Below are positions 62,596-64,000 of a DNA stretch of 64,000 nucleotides, one piece after another; position 1 is the first letter of the stretch, and every line of letters begins with the position of its first letter. The notes under the pieces were generated by a model. The model was not told the origin of the DNA, made no database searches, and worked only from the letters and a program-made list of their open reading frames with translations. The DNA lies in the NCBI GenBank assembly GCA_047495785.1, contig JBLDXI010000074.1:930001-994000 (forward strand), read 5' to 3'. The position numbers and the translations under genes were made by a program. This stretch comes from Lepidodermella squamata. Lineage: Eukaryota; Gastrotricha.

Positions 62596-63612
62596 ATGAT
62601 AAGGTGAGGTACAATTTTATACTAAAATAGCTGAAAATCCTATCAATTTATTTTGTAGTGCCAGTTATTATCTGGTATCGAAAAAACACGGTCAAGCCAA
62701 ATCATTGGTGTGGATACCCTGTCAAAATGGCGACATTCCAGCTGGTGCCGTTGAAGTTGGCCGGTATGAAAAAAGCAGAAACTTCTAAATTAAAAAATAT
62801 TTATTATTGTCATCAAAAATTCGTGGAATTACCCTGATAAAATTAAAGAAATTAAAATGGATCTGAGTACCCTAAAAGTAGGGTTCAAGGCTTGAATTTG
62901 AGGCTCCAGCCCCAATTTTCCATTTCCCAACCAAAATATAGTTTGTCGTGTTTGTAATATCCTCTTTGGAATCTTAATTTGTCATTATCACGCCAATTTT
63001 TTTCCATCAAGATGAGATTCTTCGCGATTAATTATTATACATTATTATAAATTTTTGGACTATATTTATTCTTTTTTGTTTATTTTTAGATTTGGTGGCC
63101 GAGGTGGAGAATTTATGTATATAGGCCGTGTTGCGTTACCGACGAATGACGTGATACCGGGCACGGTGATACCAAGCCTGAACGCGTGTTTCGCGGCCTG
63201 GGAAGGCAAAGAATACGTCGCCAAATCTTACGAGGTGCTTGTCAATTCGCAGCCAGAAGTGACCCATTTACACTGGGTAATACCGAGCTATGAAGGCCAC
63301 ATTCCAAGCGATGCAGTGAAGGTTAGCAATTGCTGTATATACCATATACCAATCGCGAATTTTCATTTCAGAAATTAATTAGATTAGGTATTTAGCCTAG
63401 TTAATTTCTTGTGGATATTTTGGGACATAGAACAAAGTTACCTTTGAGCGTGTCATTTTATTTGGGAACAATTAGCGTGATGCCCATGTTATTCTTATAA
63501 ATTGATTAGGCTTTTTCGAGCATATTTATGCAGATTTTCACAGGTCAACGTCGATTGCACAAACACCGAGCGTCGATTAGCGTTACCTACGACGATTTCC
63601 TTCTTAAAATAA
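62596..63612 (+). CDS. Short DM9-repeat (DUF3421) protein (four exons)
   Basis: Exons 62596-62603, 62659-62763, 63090-63321 and 63544-63612 give 137 aa. Exon 1 is only eight coding bases (ATG ATA AG before GTGAGG), but its phase fits exactly and yields MISASYYLVSKK. The DM9 signature follows: DIPAGAVEVGRFGGRGGEFM, YIGRVALPTNDVIPGTVIPS, AWEGKEYVAKSYEVLV, HLHWVIPSYEGHIPSDAVK. Compared with the 24-kb gene, the second repeat is cut after DAVK and replaced by a 22-residue exon (VNVDCTNTERRLALP and a few more) that does not resemble DM9. That last exon is the weakest part of the model; a different downstream exon may lie beyond the window. Confidence 0.62.
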
Positions 63613-64000
63613 CATTATCCCCATTATTTTATAATAATTTTGCCCGTAAAAAAAGATTTTTATAGTTGTGCCTAAATCGATGGCACTGCGCAATGGGTTA
63701 AGAGTTGATTTTTCGGGAATTTCTGAATATAAAACGGAGCCTCAAAAGCGCCGATTGTTCGCAAATCGAATTTCCCAATTTTCAGAAATAACGAAAAAAT
63801 CAAATTCATTCTGAACTTCGTTGATGGCTAATACCATCGGTTGTTTGACCGTGAGATTTTCAGATAACCAAAGAAGCCATTTCGAGACCACCACGGTAGT
63901 TTATTATAAAATTCTTAATAAAGCCGACGTTTAGGTGCACCTGTCTAATTAGCTGGTTGAAAAGCTAACTGTATCATCTATTTTATTTGCATATACGGAG
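63613..64000. other. Window end, no supported feature
   Basis: AT-rich sequence with no clear gene. An AATAAA at about 63917-63922 could serve the DM9 gene if the last exon is right. Confidence 0.4.

Overview
This window is animal (metazoan) nuclear DNA. Genes are split by GT-AG introns, many of them AT-rich with acceptors ending TTTCAG or TTTTAG. AATAAA signals follow most genes, and the protein families are animal ones: polypeptide GalNAc-transferases, PLAC8, DM9/DUF3421, an apolipoprotein-L-like protein and jockey-type LINEs. The intron style and a LINE resembling the arthropod-rich jockey group suggest an ecdysozoan or related invertebrate, but I cannot name the species. Several start codons lie a few bases after an acceptor-like sequence, which would fit a 5'UTR intron or trans-splicing. 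All exon models were built by eye from phase-consistent splice sites and homology between paralogs.

Layout. 0.5-1.4 kb: a three-exon PLAC8 gene. 3-20.6 kb: two tandem paralogous polypeptide GalNAc-transferases (623 and 621 aa) whose long introns hold retroelement debris, a three-copy antisense cassette, SINE-like tRNA pieces and decayed coding sequence. 21.2-22.7 kb: a small membrane protein next to an apolipoprotein-L-like protein. 24.0-24.9 kb: a two-repeat DM9 protein. 25.8-34.4 kb: short cationic secreted peptides embedded in a dense field of non-autonomous DNA transposons, two of them with perfect 9-bp target duplications and one hAT-like. 34.7-38.1 kb: a tandem pair of type II membrane glycosyltransferase-like genes with identical intron phases. 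38.4-42.3 kb: two secreted six-cysteine proteins, a foldback element and a further secreted protein. 42.7-44.1 kb: palindromes and a decayed secreted-protein gene. 44.47-56.87 kb: two full-length non-LTR retrotransposons joined head to tail with no spacer, the first with both ORFs open and the second with a frameshifted ORF1. 57.5-60.6 kb: a third cationic peptide gene, a third six-cysteine gene and a glycine-rich pseudogene. 62.6-63.6 kb: a second DM9 gene.

How the genes relate. The GalNAc-transferases and the glycosyltransferase-like pair are Golgi-type type II membrane proteins of the secretory pathway. Most of the rest are secreted or membrane-active candidates (cationic peptides, six-cysteine proproteins with a dibasic cleavage site, DM9, apolipoprotein-L-like). 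My inference is an expanding secretory or host-defence neighbourhood shaped by tandem duplication and transposons. The most unusual items are the perfectly abutted LINE pair with a 5' terminal hairpin and tRNA-T-arm-like 3'UTR, the cationic peptide family with a conserved upstream block, and the six-cysteine family with invariant spacing.
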